Shown in pieces: positions 37,012-59,511 of a stretch of DNA of 64,000 bases; within the stretch, counting starts at the first letter, position 1, and each line of letters opens with the position of its first letter. This DNA comes from Amoebidium appalachense (lineage: Eukaryota > Ichthyosporea). The notes beneath the pieces are model-generated. The model saw only the letters and a list, made by a program, of their open reading frames with translations, did no database searches and was not told the origin of the DNA. A program made the position numbers and the translations under genes. The DNA lies in the NCBI GenBank assembly GCA_963693365.1, contig CAVNZM010000004.1:558001-622000 (forward strand), given 5' to 3'.

Positions 37012-38239
37012 TCACTTCTGATGGGACAGATATGCCTCCAGCGCCTCAGATCCACCAATCAGCTTGCCCCCAATATACACCTGCAGGGAAGGGGTCGTTA
37101 GTGTGCAGTCGGGGGTCTCTTTATCCCCAAAAGGAGGGGGGGAAGGGTTAGGGAAAAGTGGGTGGGGGCCTCTTGTCTGTGTTCGTGTGTTTGCTTGTGC
37201 ATGTGGGCATGTGGGAATGAAATTTGACTGACTTTGGAAGAATGGGATGAATCGTGCTTGTGTGTGTGTGTGTGTGTGTGCTTATACAAGCATGCAGGGC
37301 TTATACCACTGGCCAACCGTGGCAAGAGCAGGGAACTTCGGTGGGTGTGTGCTCAAGTGCGCATGTCTGTAGCGTACTGCCAACCCCCTCCCCCCCCCCC
37401 CCCCCCCCCCCCCAACCCCATGGCCACCCCACCCCCCCTTCCCAAGACCCACTCACACACCCACCCAATCAACTTTTTCATCCTTCTGGTTCCCTAGAGA
37501 GGTGGGAGGATGGCAGGGGGGGAAAAGGAGGGGGGGGGGGGGGGGAGATTGAGGGCATCGGGGATTCCGAAGATGAGAGCAAGAGAGGCTCGTACCTGGG
37601 GCACGGTGGATGCACCAGCTGCAGCCCGCAGTGAGCGCGAGGTGACGCCATTCTCCCCCACCACTATCTCATCGTACACGAGGGAGTGGTCAGAGAGCAT
37701 CTGCTTGGCCTTGGCACAGAAAGGGCAGCCACGTTTGGTGAAGAGGGTGACGGGCTCAGGAGCAGGGGTGGAGGGCGAGATGTACCTGAGGGAACAAGGG
37801 GGAGGGAGGGAGGGGGGGGGGGGGGGGGGGAGGGAGGAGGAGATGGAGTGAGCGAGAGAGAGAGGGAGATTTAAAGTATGTGCCAGCTCAGTGCCCTAGG
37901 GAGTCAGTGCGTGACGGGTGTGGTGGTGCAGCGGGTGTGTGTGTGTGTGTGTGTGTGTTTGTGATGGTTAGTCAGAGCCGACGATTATTAAATAGAGAAA
38001 TGCAATGTTGGGGAAAAGGATTGACAATCTGGGTGGATGCTCGGGGCCGGGGGGAGGGGGGGGGGGGAGGGGAGGGCGGGGGGGGAGGGGGGGGGGGGGT
38101 ACATTAATACTCGAGTCTTTTGACTTTCTCTACGACAATATCCGATAGAAAAGGGTGCGAGTGTGAGTGTGAGTGAGTGAGTGTGTGTGTGGAGAGCGGG
38201 GAGGGGGGGGGGAGAGTGGGTCACTGTGTGTGTGTATGT

Positions 38240-38285
<46 letters not shown>

Positions 38286-38370
38286 GGGAGGGGGGGAGGG
38301 GGGGATTATAAGCACTAGGGAACACAAGTTCCTGTGGATTCCAGAGAGCTTCCGCGTGTTAGCCTGTCTA

Positions 38371-38405
<35 letters not shown>

Positions 38406-38449
38406 GTGTTGGCGGAAAGGGGGGAGGGGAGGGGGGGAGAAGAATGTGT

Positions 38450-38495
<46 letters not shown>

Positions 38496-38852
38496 GGGTA
38501 TGGCCCTACTTGAGCATGGTGTCTGCGTCCGAGACCTCAAACGGGTCGCCCTCCTTCAAAGGCTCGATAAACTGCTTCTCGATAATCTTGTTCTTGACAA
38601 GCATGGAGTGACGCCAGGACCGCATGCCAAACCCAAGCTTGCTGAAGTCCCGAAGAAGGCCCAGACCCCTTGCAAAGTCACCGTTGCCATCAGCAATCAT
38701 GGTAATGTTGTTGGCCTCCTGAAAGTGGAGAGGGGGGGGAGGGGGAGGAGGGGAGGAGGGAGAAGGGTGAGTGGAAGGAAAGGCCGAGAGTGGGTACCGG
38801 TGCAAGTTTGGAGGAGAGGGGGTGGGGAGAGGGGGTGGGGAGAGGGAAGGGA

Positions 38853-38885
<33 letters not shown>

Positions 38886-39385
38886 GAGGGAAGGAGAGGG
38901 CGGGGGGAGGGGGGCGGGGGCCTGAGGAAGGGGGGGGGGGGGGGGGGGGGGGAGGAAAGAGAGGGCGAAAAAGAGGGGTGGGGGCGGGGAGGAAAGGAAA
39001 GGGATGAACATAGGTGCTGGGCTAAGATGCGTTCTTATGTGTCACTGGTGTATGCGTGTAATGTACACGGGCCAGGCAATCACCGAGGGATGGGGACCGG
39101 AAACACTACCTGGTCCTTGGCCCAGCTCTCCATCACAAACGTGTCGTTCACACTGAAGCAGATGATGTCATCCACGCCCAGCTTCTTGAACAGTGGCGCT
39201 AGCTCGTTGAAACGCGGCACATGGCTGGAAGAGCATGTGGGGGTGAAGGCACCGGGCAGGCCAAACGCAATGACAGTCTTGTTGGCAAAGAGATCATCGG
39301 TGGTAATATCAACCCATTTGCCCCCGCGGCGAATGTGGAAGACAACGTCGGGGACAGGGCGACCTTCGGAGACGGGAAGAGACAT
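37012..39385 (-). CDS. Peroxiredoxin-glutaredoxin fusion enzyme (hybrid Prx5, PGdx type)
   Basis: Four minus-strand exons: 39385-39110, 38718-38510, 37785-37596 and 37080-37012; phases 0, 2 and 0 agree and give 247 residues. Residues 1-160 form a Prx5-type peroxiredoxin: [11 protein letters not shown], then [15 protein letters not shown] with the peroxidatic cysteine at 51, [25 protein letters not shown] and [15 protein letters not shown]. After a short linker comes a dithiol glutaredoxin, [16 protein letters not shown] (CPFC), cis-proline STVPQ and a C-terminal [14 protein letters not shown]. The layout matches the bacterial fusion first characterised in Haemophilus influenzae, where the glutaredoxin domain passes electrons from glutathione to reduce the peroxidase. 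The role would be glutathione-dependent reduction of hydroperoxides. No targeting peptide is visible. The stop-like TAG after MLK is removed because the donor GTAGGG starts inside that codon; the next exon restores Lys-Tyr-Ile. Confidence 0.95.
38463..38494. repeat. G32 run beside the Prx-Grx intron 2 donor
   Basis: The run lies about 15 bases inside the donor at 38509. Further G runs at 38251-38284, 38854-38884 and 38930-38952 fill introns 1 and 2. Confidence 0.95.
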
Positions 39386-40489
39386 GGTTGCGAGGGTAGA
39401 GGGTAGAGAGAAACAGAGAAAGGATTTTTTTGTTTGTGCGTGACAGCGCGAAGAAGTGAAGTGGACGGAGGAAAAAAACCCTTTTTATTCCAGTGTAGGA
39501 TCGGGAAAAATAAAAAATGGATCTGATTGGGCGAACGTGAAGATGGCCGGAACAGGTGCAAGTGTCCCTTGCTACCTATGCAATAAATAAAGCATAAGAA
39601 AAGAGAAAGAAATATATTTGAAAAAAAAAATCTTTTCACTCCTTGGAAGGGTTATAAACGATGTATACAAACAACATCATAAACAGTTGGCAATACAGCA
39701 GACTGTCATACAATACAAACTAACAATTCCAAACTATTTAGATTATTTGGAGGAGACCACCAATCAAAAAGCGACAGAAAATTTTGTTTGATGGAACGCC
39801 AATCAAATAACCTTGTCTGATTGATGCCCAATAAAAACCGTTATATGACGTCACATGATAAAAAAAGATCTCGTCAAAAAAAACTTCTTCACGCGTACGT
39901 GGCACCAGGGTTTTAAATTTGTTTTTATCATAGTGGTTTTTCGGGAATCCGGTGCATATTTTTTGTAACCCCGATTGTACTTTAAGTGCCACTTGCACAT
40001 CACATACAAACACATATACATATACTCACACGTATATATACACACGCATATATAGATATATATAGATATAACTTTACAGTGCCACTGGCACAGATTTCAG
40101 TGGAACTAGCGGTCCGAGGTCTCGAGGTAGAGAGTTATTTTAGCGCTTAGCGATTGAGTGAGAGCGAGCAAGAGAGAGAAGAGGTGAGATGCGAAAGCGT
40201 GGCACCATCCCCACACGTGCACGCACGCACACACCAACAGGACAAGCTTGGTGACACTAAAACACACGCCAAGGGGCACATGAACATGTATGCACATGCA
40301 ACTCGAAATTCCCGTGAACTCTAGTCCACTCCACTCGCCGAGCACGTACATCATACGTATACATGCATGTGCGTAGGATGTGCGCTAGCGCTGTGCGTGC
40401 ACATGTGCGTGCCACGCAGGGGTTAAATTTACAGTGCCATTTGTCAATAAAAAAGCCACCTGAAACCCGATCTCCCCCCGTAAACTAAT

Positions 40490-40882
40490 CCTCCCCTCCC
40501 TCCCCCCCCCCCCCCTCCCCCCCCCCCCCCCCCCCTACCCCCTCGTCCCTACTCTCTCATATACCCCCCCCCCCCCCCCCCCTCCCCCCGAAAGTTCTCT
40601 AATCTTTCTCTCCCTCCCTACCTCCCTCCATGTATCTCTCCCTCTCTACCTCCCTTCCTCCCTCCCCTCCCCCCTCTTCCTCTCCTGTCTTTCTGTGTTT
40701 CAGTTGCTCTCTCCCTTCTCCCCCCTTCTCCCCCCCCCCCCACCCCCTCCCCCCTCCTTCCCCCCTTCCCTCCCCCCTCCCCCTTCCCCCCCCCCCCCCC
40801 CCCTCCCTCTCGCTGAGGCTCCCTCTCTCTCTCCCCTCCCCCCCCTCTCTCTCCCTCACATACTGACACACGCACCCACACA

Positions 40883-40960
<78 letters not shown>

Positions 40961-41350
40961 CCCCCGCTTTCTCCCCCTCTCTCTCGCTTTCTCCCTCTCT
41001 CTCTCGTCTCTCCCCCTTTATCTTCCCCCCTCTCCCCCCTCCCCCCTCCCCTTCCCCTTCGCCCCCCCTTCCGGGGCTCCTTCCCCGCTCTTCCTCCCCT
41101 TGGCCCCCTTCGTTCCTCCTTCGCTTCCTCTCCCCTTACTCTCCCCCTCCTTTTCCCTCTCGTTTCTCCCCTCTCTCGCTCTCTCTCCTTCGTTGCTCGG
41201 TCCGTTTCCCTGTCGCTCTATGACTCCCTCCCTCCCTCTATTGCTGTTTCTCTTCGCCCCCTTGCCCCCTCCATCTCCCTCCTCTCCCCTCTTCCGCTTC
41301 TCCCTCTCTCGAGGCTCTTCCCCTCTGAGCTTCGTTCACCCTCCTTTCTT
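40490..41350. repeat. C/T-rich low-complexity block
   Basis: Nearly 850 bases of mostly C and T, with C runs, (CTCTC)n and a short (CA)n at 40879-40919. The long proline/serine/leucine frame through it is a composition artefact. Confidence 0.85.
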
Positions 41351-41412
41351 CTTGTGTGTGGGCTATGGATGGGGGGGGGGGGGGGGGGGGGGGGGAGGGG
41401 GGATTCGTGTGT

Positions 41413-41443
<31 letters not shown>

Positions 41444-41458
41444 GGGGGGGGGGGATTC

Positions 41459-41579
<121 letters not shown>

Positions 41580-41637
41580 ACGCACGTGCTTGCAGGCGGT
41601 GCGTTCGCGTGTGTGTATGAATGCGTGCGTATACTGT

Positions 41638-41745
<108 letters not shown>

Positions 41746-42965
41746 AGGGGGAGGGGGTGGGGGTGAGCAGGGGGAGGGCGCACGTCATGAGACATGAAGT
41801 GCACCCAGCATGGTGGTGATACATGCGGGCATAGTATTCCACCACGACCTGAAGATGCACTATAGAGAAGTAGTATATCGGCGACAAGCACCAAAAACTT
41901 GGACGGATGAGTTTGGAGAGTGCGCAGTACTACTTCGTATTATGATGTGCTCTAATATTAGATCTTGTGCTGGGGGATCCAATTCTCTGCAAGGCTTTCT
42001 TTTGTCACAGTGTCTACTGATTATAACCGGCTGGACCGTCACAAATTTTTAATCAAATTTCTGCTTCATGATCAATGCACTTCAGTTTCCAAAGCTTACA
42101 GGTCGAATACATGATATTTGTAATAAAGGTGAAGGTTTAAGCCTGCCACAACTGCGATGACATATGCATGTGCAACGAAAACGTGCATTCATGAACATGC
42201 TCGCTACCATTTCAGTATATCGACGTGATGTCCATGGGACAGTAATAAGTGCGTGGTCTGCACCATCGACAGGTTCATGATCATAATCTTGGTGAACTAG
42301 ATCTGCAGGCGGCTCGTCGTACATATGTAATGTAAAAATGCCAAGACGTGAAGATTCTAGCCCATCTACGCGAAAGCCAAAACATGGGTAAATGGCTGAC
42401 ATGTGCCGCTGCGAGCACCGCGTTTCCTTGTCTCTCGGGCCATCGTCCATGGATGTGCCTCTCAACAGTAGTCCCAGCCTGACTTCTGCTGCAGCAAGGC
42501 ATGTTCATATATATGTGCCGATTTCATGGTTGGGCCGTACACAGAGGCACACAAGGCACACAGCACTTGCTCTCACGATGCACTAGTTTATTTTGTATAC
42601 TACCTGAAAGTGTCTTTCGGAACATCAGCACAACCCCGAATCTTTTTTCCCCCCAGCATGGCAGTGCTATTGTGTAGTTACCAGGCCATGTGCCGTGGGC
42701 TAAAGCAATAAACAGCTACATTAAGCAAAATGAAAATAAGTCTCGAATCTAGAAATATATCGATCAAAAAAGAGAAAAAAGAGCCATCAGCCACTGTTCT
42801 GAGATGTGCATAAAACATCATAAAGTACATCATCTTACAAACATACGCGCATAAACACCAAAATCACGGTGCCTACATTATCCCTTTTCACAGTGCTTCT
42901 ATTCTTGTTTTACGTACGTGCATTTTTCACTAAATGCATGTGTTTCAAAGGAAACCCACTAGGTT

Positions 42966-44453
42966 CTACACCTGTCTCTTCGGCACGGTAATAAACAAAG
43001 TTGTGAAGAAACACAACCCACAGGCAGCAGCCAACATGTACAGATTAACATCATACAGCGCGGGGGATGTGACCCCGTGCTTGTCCACCTGTGTGTTAAA
43101 GATGACGGTAAAAATGCCTCCCCCAACAATACCTAACAGGCAGGGTGAGGCCGTCATGGTGATGCCAAACAGACCCGACAGGTTGTTGGTGCCAAAGAGG
43201 TCCACAAGGAACGCTGCTATCAGCGTGGAGGCAATGTTGACAAACCCAGACACGCAGATGGCCACACAGAAGGGAATGAACAGCTGCTTGCGGAACAGCA
43301 GGGGGCATATGCCCAGGCAGAACCCCTGGGCCAGGAGGGAGAACAGAAGAAGGCGCTTGCGGCCCAGCCGGTCGGAAAAGGTGCTGAAGAGAAGACGACC
43401 CACGAGACAGCATATGCCCATGATGGTGAACAGCGTAGCCCCGTAGGTGCGGGGCTTGCCGAACTGCTGCTGGCATATGTCGGATATCTTTGCCGATATG
43501 ACAAAGTAGGGTATGTTGCAGACCAGAAACACGAAGTAGGTCAGCGCGTAGTTCTTTGTGGCCACGCACTGCAACACGGTCTTCTCCTTTGCCTGTGGCA
43601 CAGTCTTGACCTCCTCCTCTGCTGCCACCACAAGCACCGTGCTGCCGGGGTGGGGTTCTCTCTCGTCAGCCCCCTCTTTCTTCTCCTTTCGCTCGTTGTC
43701 CTCCTCCTCAGCTGCCCCCACGACCTTAGTCGTATCTGCCTTGACCACCTCCGGACCGTTGGGCCCTACCTGGTAGCCCGTGGGAGGGTTTCTTACCACA
43801 CAGGTACCGATGTTTGTCAGCACGAACGTGATGATGGCCAGGTAGAGCAGAGTCAATGGCACACCCACTCTGCTAATCAATGCGTCCTGGAGCAGGGTCA
43901 GGCCAATACCCAACGTGGTGCCGCCCACACTGATGAAGGACACAAGGCCGCGCTTGTCGGGGTACCAGCGAAGAAGGGGCGACACGGGCACCAAATAGCA
44001 CACCCCCACCCCCACACCGTTGATGCAGCCAAAGGCCAAGTGCACAAAGGCCATGCTCTTGAGGTAGACGGCTAGGCCCGCGAGGGCTTGGCCCGAGACC
44101 ATCAGCACGCTGCTGTAGAAGAGACACGTTGCTGGGCCCAGCCGGTTGACCAGCGGCCCACACAGCGCAGATGCCATACCGGCCGAACCCATGATGAAGA
44201 ACACCGTCACAGCGCCTGTGCCCGCCTTGACGCCTATGTACTGCTCCACGGGCACGGTGTAGACGGTCCACGTGTAAGCGCTGCCGTTTGCGATCTGAAT
44301 GATCACTGCGGCCGGCAACATCATCCAGCGTTGGAACCGAATACCGAAGAAGAGGGTTTCTTCTCGTTTCTCCTGTGCCGGTGTGCGCCGCTGCACCGTG
44401 TCTGCATAGTGCCATCTAAATAGCTCCCAGGCGCGCTGTATAAACCCAGACAT
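42966..44453 (-). CDS. Major facilitator superfamily transporter, OFA/monocarboxylate-like, intronless
   Basis: A 495-residue uninterrupted frame from ATG 44453 to TAG 42966. A TTG-started extension to 44471 exists, but the ATG was preferred. Twelve hydrophobic segments are visible: about six before residue 225 (for example MMLPAAVIIQIANGSAYTWT and LVPVSPLLRWYPDKRGL) and six after 305, split by a hydrophilic loop rich in E and K (EEEDNERKEKKEGADERE). FSDRLGRKRLLL is the MFS motif A loop before helix 9. The pattern SAYTWTVYTVPVEQY early on and RWYPDKRGLVSF fits the oxalate/formate antiporter and monocarboxylate porter group. It should move a small organic anion or similar solute across a membrane; substrate unknown. 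The lack of introns contrasts with neighbouring genes. Confidence 0.88.
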   Translation of the reverse strand: MSGFIQRAWELFRWHYADTVQRRTPAQEKREETLFFGIRFQRWMMLPAAVIIQIANGSAYTWTVYTVPVEQYIGVKAGTGAVTVFFIMGSAGMASALCGPLVNRLGPATCLFYSSVLMVSGQALAGLAVYLKSMAFVHLAFGCINGVGVGVCYLVPVSPLLRWYPDKRGLVSFISVGGTTLGIGLTLLQDALISRVGVPLTLLYLAIITFVLTNIGTCVVRNPPTGYQVGPNGPEVVKADTTKVVGAAEEEDNERKEKKEGADEREPHPGSTVLVVAAEEEVKTVPQAKEKTVLQCVATKNYALTYFVFLVCNIPYFVISAKISDICQQQFGKPRTYGATLFTIMGICCLVGRLLFSTFSDRLGRKRLLLFSLLAQGFCLGICPLLFRKQLFIPFCVAICVSGFVNIASTLIAAFLVDLFGTNNLSGLFGITMTASPCLLGIVGGGIFTVIFNTQVDKHGVTSPALYDVNLYMLAAACGLCFFTTLFITVPKRQV

Positions 44454-46522
44454 TCTCGTGTGTGTGTGCAAATAGTTTCAAAATAATTTGATCAACACCA
44501 GGGAGGTTCTTGACTTTGATAACCTTCACTGAAGAGAGAGATTCCAACAAAACGCCTCCTAGATGTACGCAAACACAACTAGTAAAGAGCTTTATGCTAG
44601 AGAAAGCAGCTTAATATCGTGTCGAAGAGTGGCTGTGTTCAGGTGCTTGTCCAAACAACGTACCAAACCAAGGCCAAAAAAGCATGTATATTACTCTTCA
44701 ACTTCTTTGCACATGAAGGCGGTACCGGTATTCGTATATGCACTGAGTCACGGCCTCGGACTACAGTACTAGTAGCAGCCGTTATACATAATCGGACATC
44801 GTTTCCTCATGATCCAGATTTCTGGGAGGTGTTTTACATTAGCGAGGGCACCGTGTGACCGTAGGCTTCAGCACTTACTTGGGGTGCGCAGCCTCAATTA
44901 TATATAGAGTAAACACTATCAAAAACCAATAAAAGATACCTCCAATTACACTGTAATTTACACACATTGCCCTGTTCGCTGAATTTGACAAAAATAGAAT
45001 GGCGTTCCTTGAAAACATTTCATAAGGTCTTGGCGAGGAAATTGTAGATGGATAAAAACGAGGAGGGTCTGATGTCAGTCGCCGCCACATTCCAACGGGT
45101 GCGAGAAGAGCCAATCAATCGTTTGATCTTTGAACCGAGCGACCGGACCCAATCATTTCGCAGGTTGGAGTAGATCGCGCATGCCTGCGAGGCTGACTAC
45201 TACAAGCATAAAATAGCCTAATATAGTTTGTGTGGAGTGTCACCACGTGTATCAACCACGTGCATTGTGCGTGCCATTGCCATGATGCAGGAGCAAACGC
45301 ACATTAAAAGATCCTTAAGTTATAATACATAATGGCTTGAATCATCGTAGTCATGCGTGATCTGCAAGAAAGCATGCATAAGGGGCTGGTTCAACCACAG
45401 AAAAGACGCATATGCCCGAGAATTGGATGCACGTGCCACGTGCTGTTAATTGTGCGTGTGTGCCCAAACATAGACGACGTGTAAATTGAGATTCGTGTGC
45501 ATGGCCATCTCGAGCTCAGCCCGACATATGCAAGATCAGATCTGGGCCGTGTTGCAAATCCCATCTGGATGATGTTTTTTCAACTCAAGCAACTCACCCA
45601 GGGGCATGCACTGACTTCGCCATAAGCAGCCCACCTATCATCATAGCACTCGAAGCACGGAAAGTCACATGCACGCGTGCAAACACACGTACGTGTGATA
45701 ATGTACATAGACTACCAGATAACCCACAGGATACCGTCACATGCATTAAGTACACGCATCATGGCCATGCATTCCAGCTAGATGGCAATTGTAGTGCTAT
45801 CGTGCCTCAGGCAACAGCACCAAGCTTATGGGCACCACCACATCCTTGCTGCACACAGTCACGATCCTTTCACCCAGTGCACCGGAACCTGCCACGCACC
45901 TTGCTTTACTATTCACCCTGTGCAACACGTCTGGCTGCCCCGTGGGCCGTCAACGCCGTATGTGGTTGTCCAGGGAGCCATGATCTGCCCACCAAGAACC
46001 AAGCACCATCGCCAGCGAGCAACCCTGCCAGCTCAGCTGGCCGCACATACAACACGTGCGTTCAAACAGGCTAGACCAATATAAAGCCTACACAGTCTAG
46101 CTGGGACAACACCACAAGGCACTTGGTCCGTAGTGGTCTGCCCTAGAACATCGAGGTGCCGAGCACACACAGGGGAAAGAGTCAGCGGTCTGGGCTGGGC
46201 TCAACACAATTGTGCCGGGCACGTGTGGTTGCCATCATGATGCCACCCGCTGTTGAGCAAGCTCGTGCACAGTTCGGGAAAGAGTCAGTTCCCCTTGCTT
46301 GGTGCCTGTGCAGGCCTGGGTGCGGGTGGGTGCCAAGTTGCGCATAGCAGCCTTAGAGCTTGACGGTAGCGCTGGGACCCCATGAAAGCAGGACGTGCAC
46401 AAAACGTCCCACACGCCGTCGGGTGGGTGGGGGTGGCTGGCAGGCGCCCAAAAAACGGGTCGGGTCGATGTGGGGCCGGGCCAAGCCAAAGCACACTCGT
46501 AGCCAATCAGGGAGGGGGGCCA
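44454..46522. other. Intergenic; no gene recognised
   Basis: About 2 kb of ordinary-composition DNA between the MFS start and the UPF1 stop. It notably lacks the homopolymers and microsatellites found elsewhere. No frame has a recognised domain; short CACGTG-like and GCATGC-like palindromes are common. Confidence 0.5.
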
Positions 46523-57632
<11,110 letters not shown>

Positions 57633-59511
57633 CCTTCTTCACTGCTCCTGTATTTTCAACCCTACCCTCTAACCTACATGCGGCTCCCATGAACAATTGT
57701 GCGCATTGTCTCCTCCCCACAGACTCAGAGTCACTCGCACACAGTGCGTCTCAGCTCATCAGTGTTGCCACGTCAGCAAGACATCACACATGGGCGTGGC
57801 ATGTCATTGCAAGATCTGGCATGTCTGAGCAGGGTCATTTATCTATGACGTCATGGGCTTGCCATATAAGGCTATTTAAACACAATCCCATTGGCTCGGA
57901 ACGCACTTTTTGTGCGGTCATGGTGCGGCTGCCGCGGCCCGCCCCGCCGTAACTTTCCCAGGCAAGGCTTTCCGTCGCCGCAGCCACAAAGTTTCAAGTA
58001 CCGGCCGCGCTATGAGGGTATGATACTTGATAAATCGATATCGAGACTCTAGAAAACGAAGTCGATGGAAAAAATGCTAGTGTAATAGACAACAAGAATA
58101 AAGTGCGAGAGCTTCAGGTAACAAAGTTGGCCAAAACGCTGCCGACACGTGACAATAGCCATATGCAGACTCCGCACTCTGACTACAAAAAAGTTACCCA
58201 GTGATATAAACCAAGGTATCCAGGCAGAGTGCAAGTCTTCCCTTCCGTGCAAACCCGTCGTATATAACAAGACCCATGGAGAAAGTAGGTGTCTACAGCT
58301 GGCCACGGCCGCGCAGCCTGAGGTTCTCAGGCCTGATGGGTGTTGGTGTGCTGACTCACAGTCACAAGTTTGTTCCGCAGTGCCCCGGCACTGCGAAGAC
58401 TGCTAGGATACAACCATACTATCTACGGTACTACCGTAGGGGGGTTTACGCTGTTTACTACCGTAGGTATTACGTCACACTATACAGGTAGTGCACGCAA
58501 AATTGGCCGGGGTGCATCGGGCGAATAGTCTCGGGTTTCCTGCGTTCGTGCATGCGGAGTCACGTGAGCGAAGTCACAGCTCTGAAGGTGGCGGCGTACT
58601 GGCGGTGTGCATATAACATTTTAATTGAATTACTTCATGAACTGTGCCCACGCCATGGAGCAGACACACGTGCGCGTGCGTAGCACATGCGTATATAAGG
58701 TTGGCTCACAGCTACAAACTGGTTTAAATTTATTCCGTCCACAACGGCCGTATGCTGAGTATAATATGTTATTACTCTCTTCGATCGGGACAAGGAAAAG
58801 AGCACACGCCGGGATAGGCGGAAAGGAAGCACACCTGTCCTTGTATACGTAAGCACCTGCAGCCGGCCGGGGGAGGCTTGACACTCTGGACATCTGCCTG
58901 TGCATGCATGTACATTGTCTGTGCCTGCAGGGTCAAGGCAACGTTGAACCCCATAGCCAGGGAAATCTCTCTCGAATCAGTGCACGGCCACCTGTGCCTA
59001 GGTGCAAATTCCGAAGATGTCCTTGATCGGCAAGCGATCTCTGTATTTGTTTTGGCAGAAACATGACCGTGCACGGGTGGCAAGCTTGCACCAAAAACGG
59101 TACCCGAAAGTTTACAAGTCATACATTAACCACTCATCAAGTGTGACAGGAATCTGGATTGTTGAGCTTTTAATAATAATCCGTGACACGGAACTGTCAA
59201 AGGGAGGGTAGATTACTGCCTTGCACGGCACAAAAGCCAGGGCTCCTGTAAAGTCCTTGGTGCAACACCCCGCTTACATATAAACGGTTTAGTTGTCCTA
59301 CTCACAGAGTGGTATCTCAGGGAAAACAGTTGTAGTCCCAGTACAAATTTGTACACATATATACTATTACTAAGTTCTACAGTTCCACACACACTGACCG
59401 AGGTCTTTGGTTTCTTGATACGATGCGGTAAATCACAGCACCTGTGCTCTAGTGTGCCGTACCAAATTTTCACGCTCTCTTTCGTACATTCGCATCACAA
59501 TTCCGATCAGA
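57633..59511. other. UPF1 upstream region and spacer; no gene recognised
   Basis: About 1.9 kb between the UPF1 start and the zinc finger gene stop, both on the minus strand, so it holds the UPF1 promoter and the other gene's 3' UTR. A GC-rich island (57920-58010) with CCGCGGCCCGCCCCGCC and a TACTACCGTAGG-type repeat (58428-58470) are visible. A frame at 58276-58491 has no recognised features. Confidence 0.45.

Noticed and set aside
42082-42465. 127-codon minus-strand frame
   Set aside because: Ordinary composition but no start context, splice sites or recognised motif.
45000-46500. Possible promoter or DNA transposon in the spacer upstream of the MFS gene
   Set aside because: Only short palindromes and no paired terminal repeats were visible.
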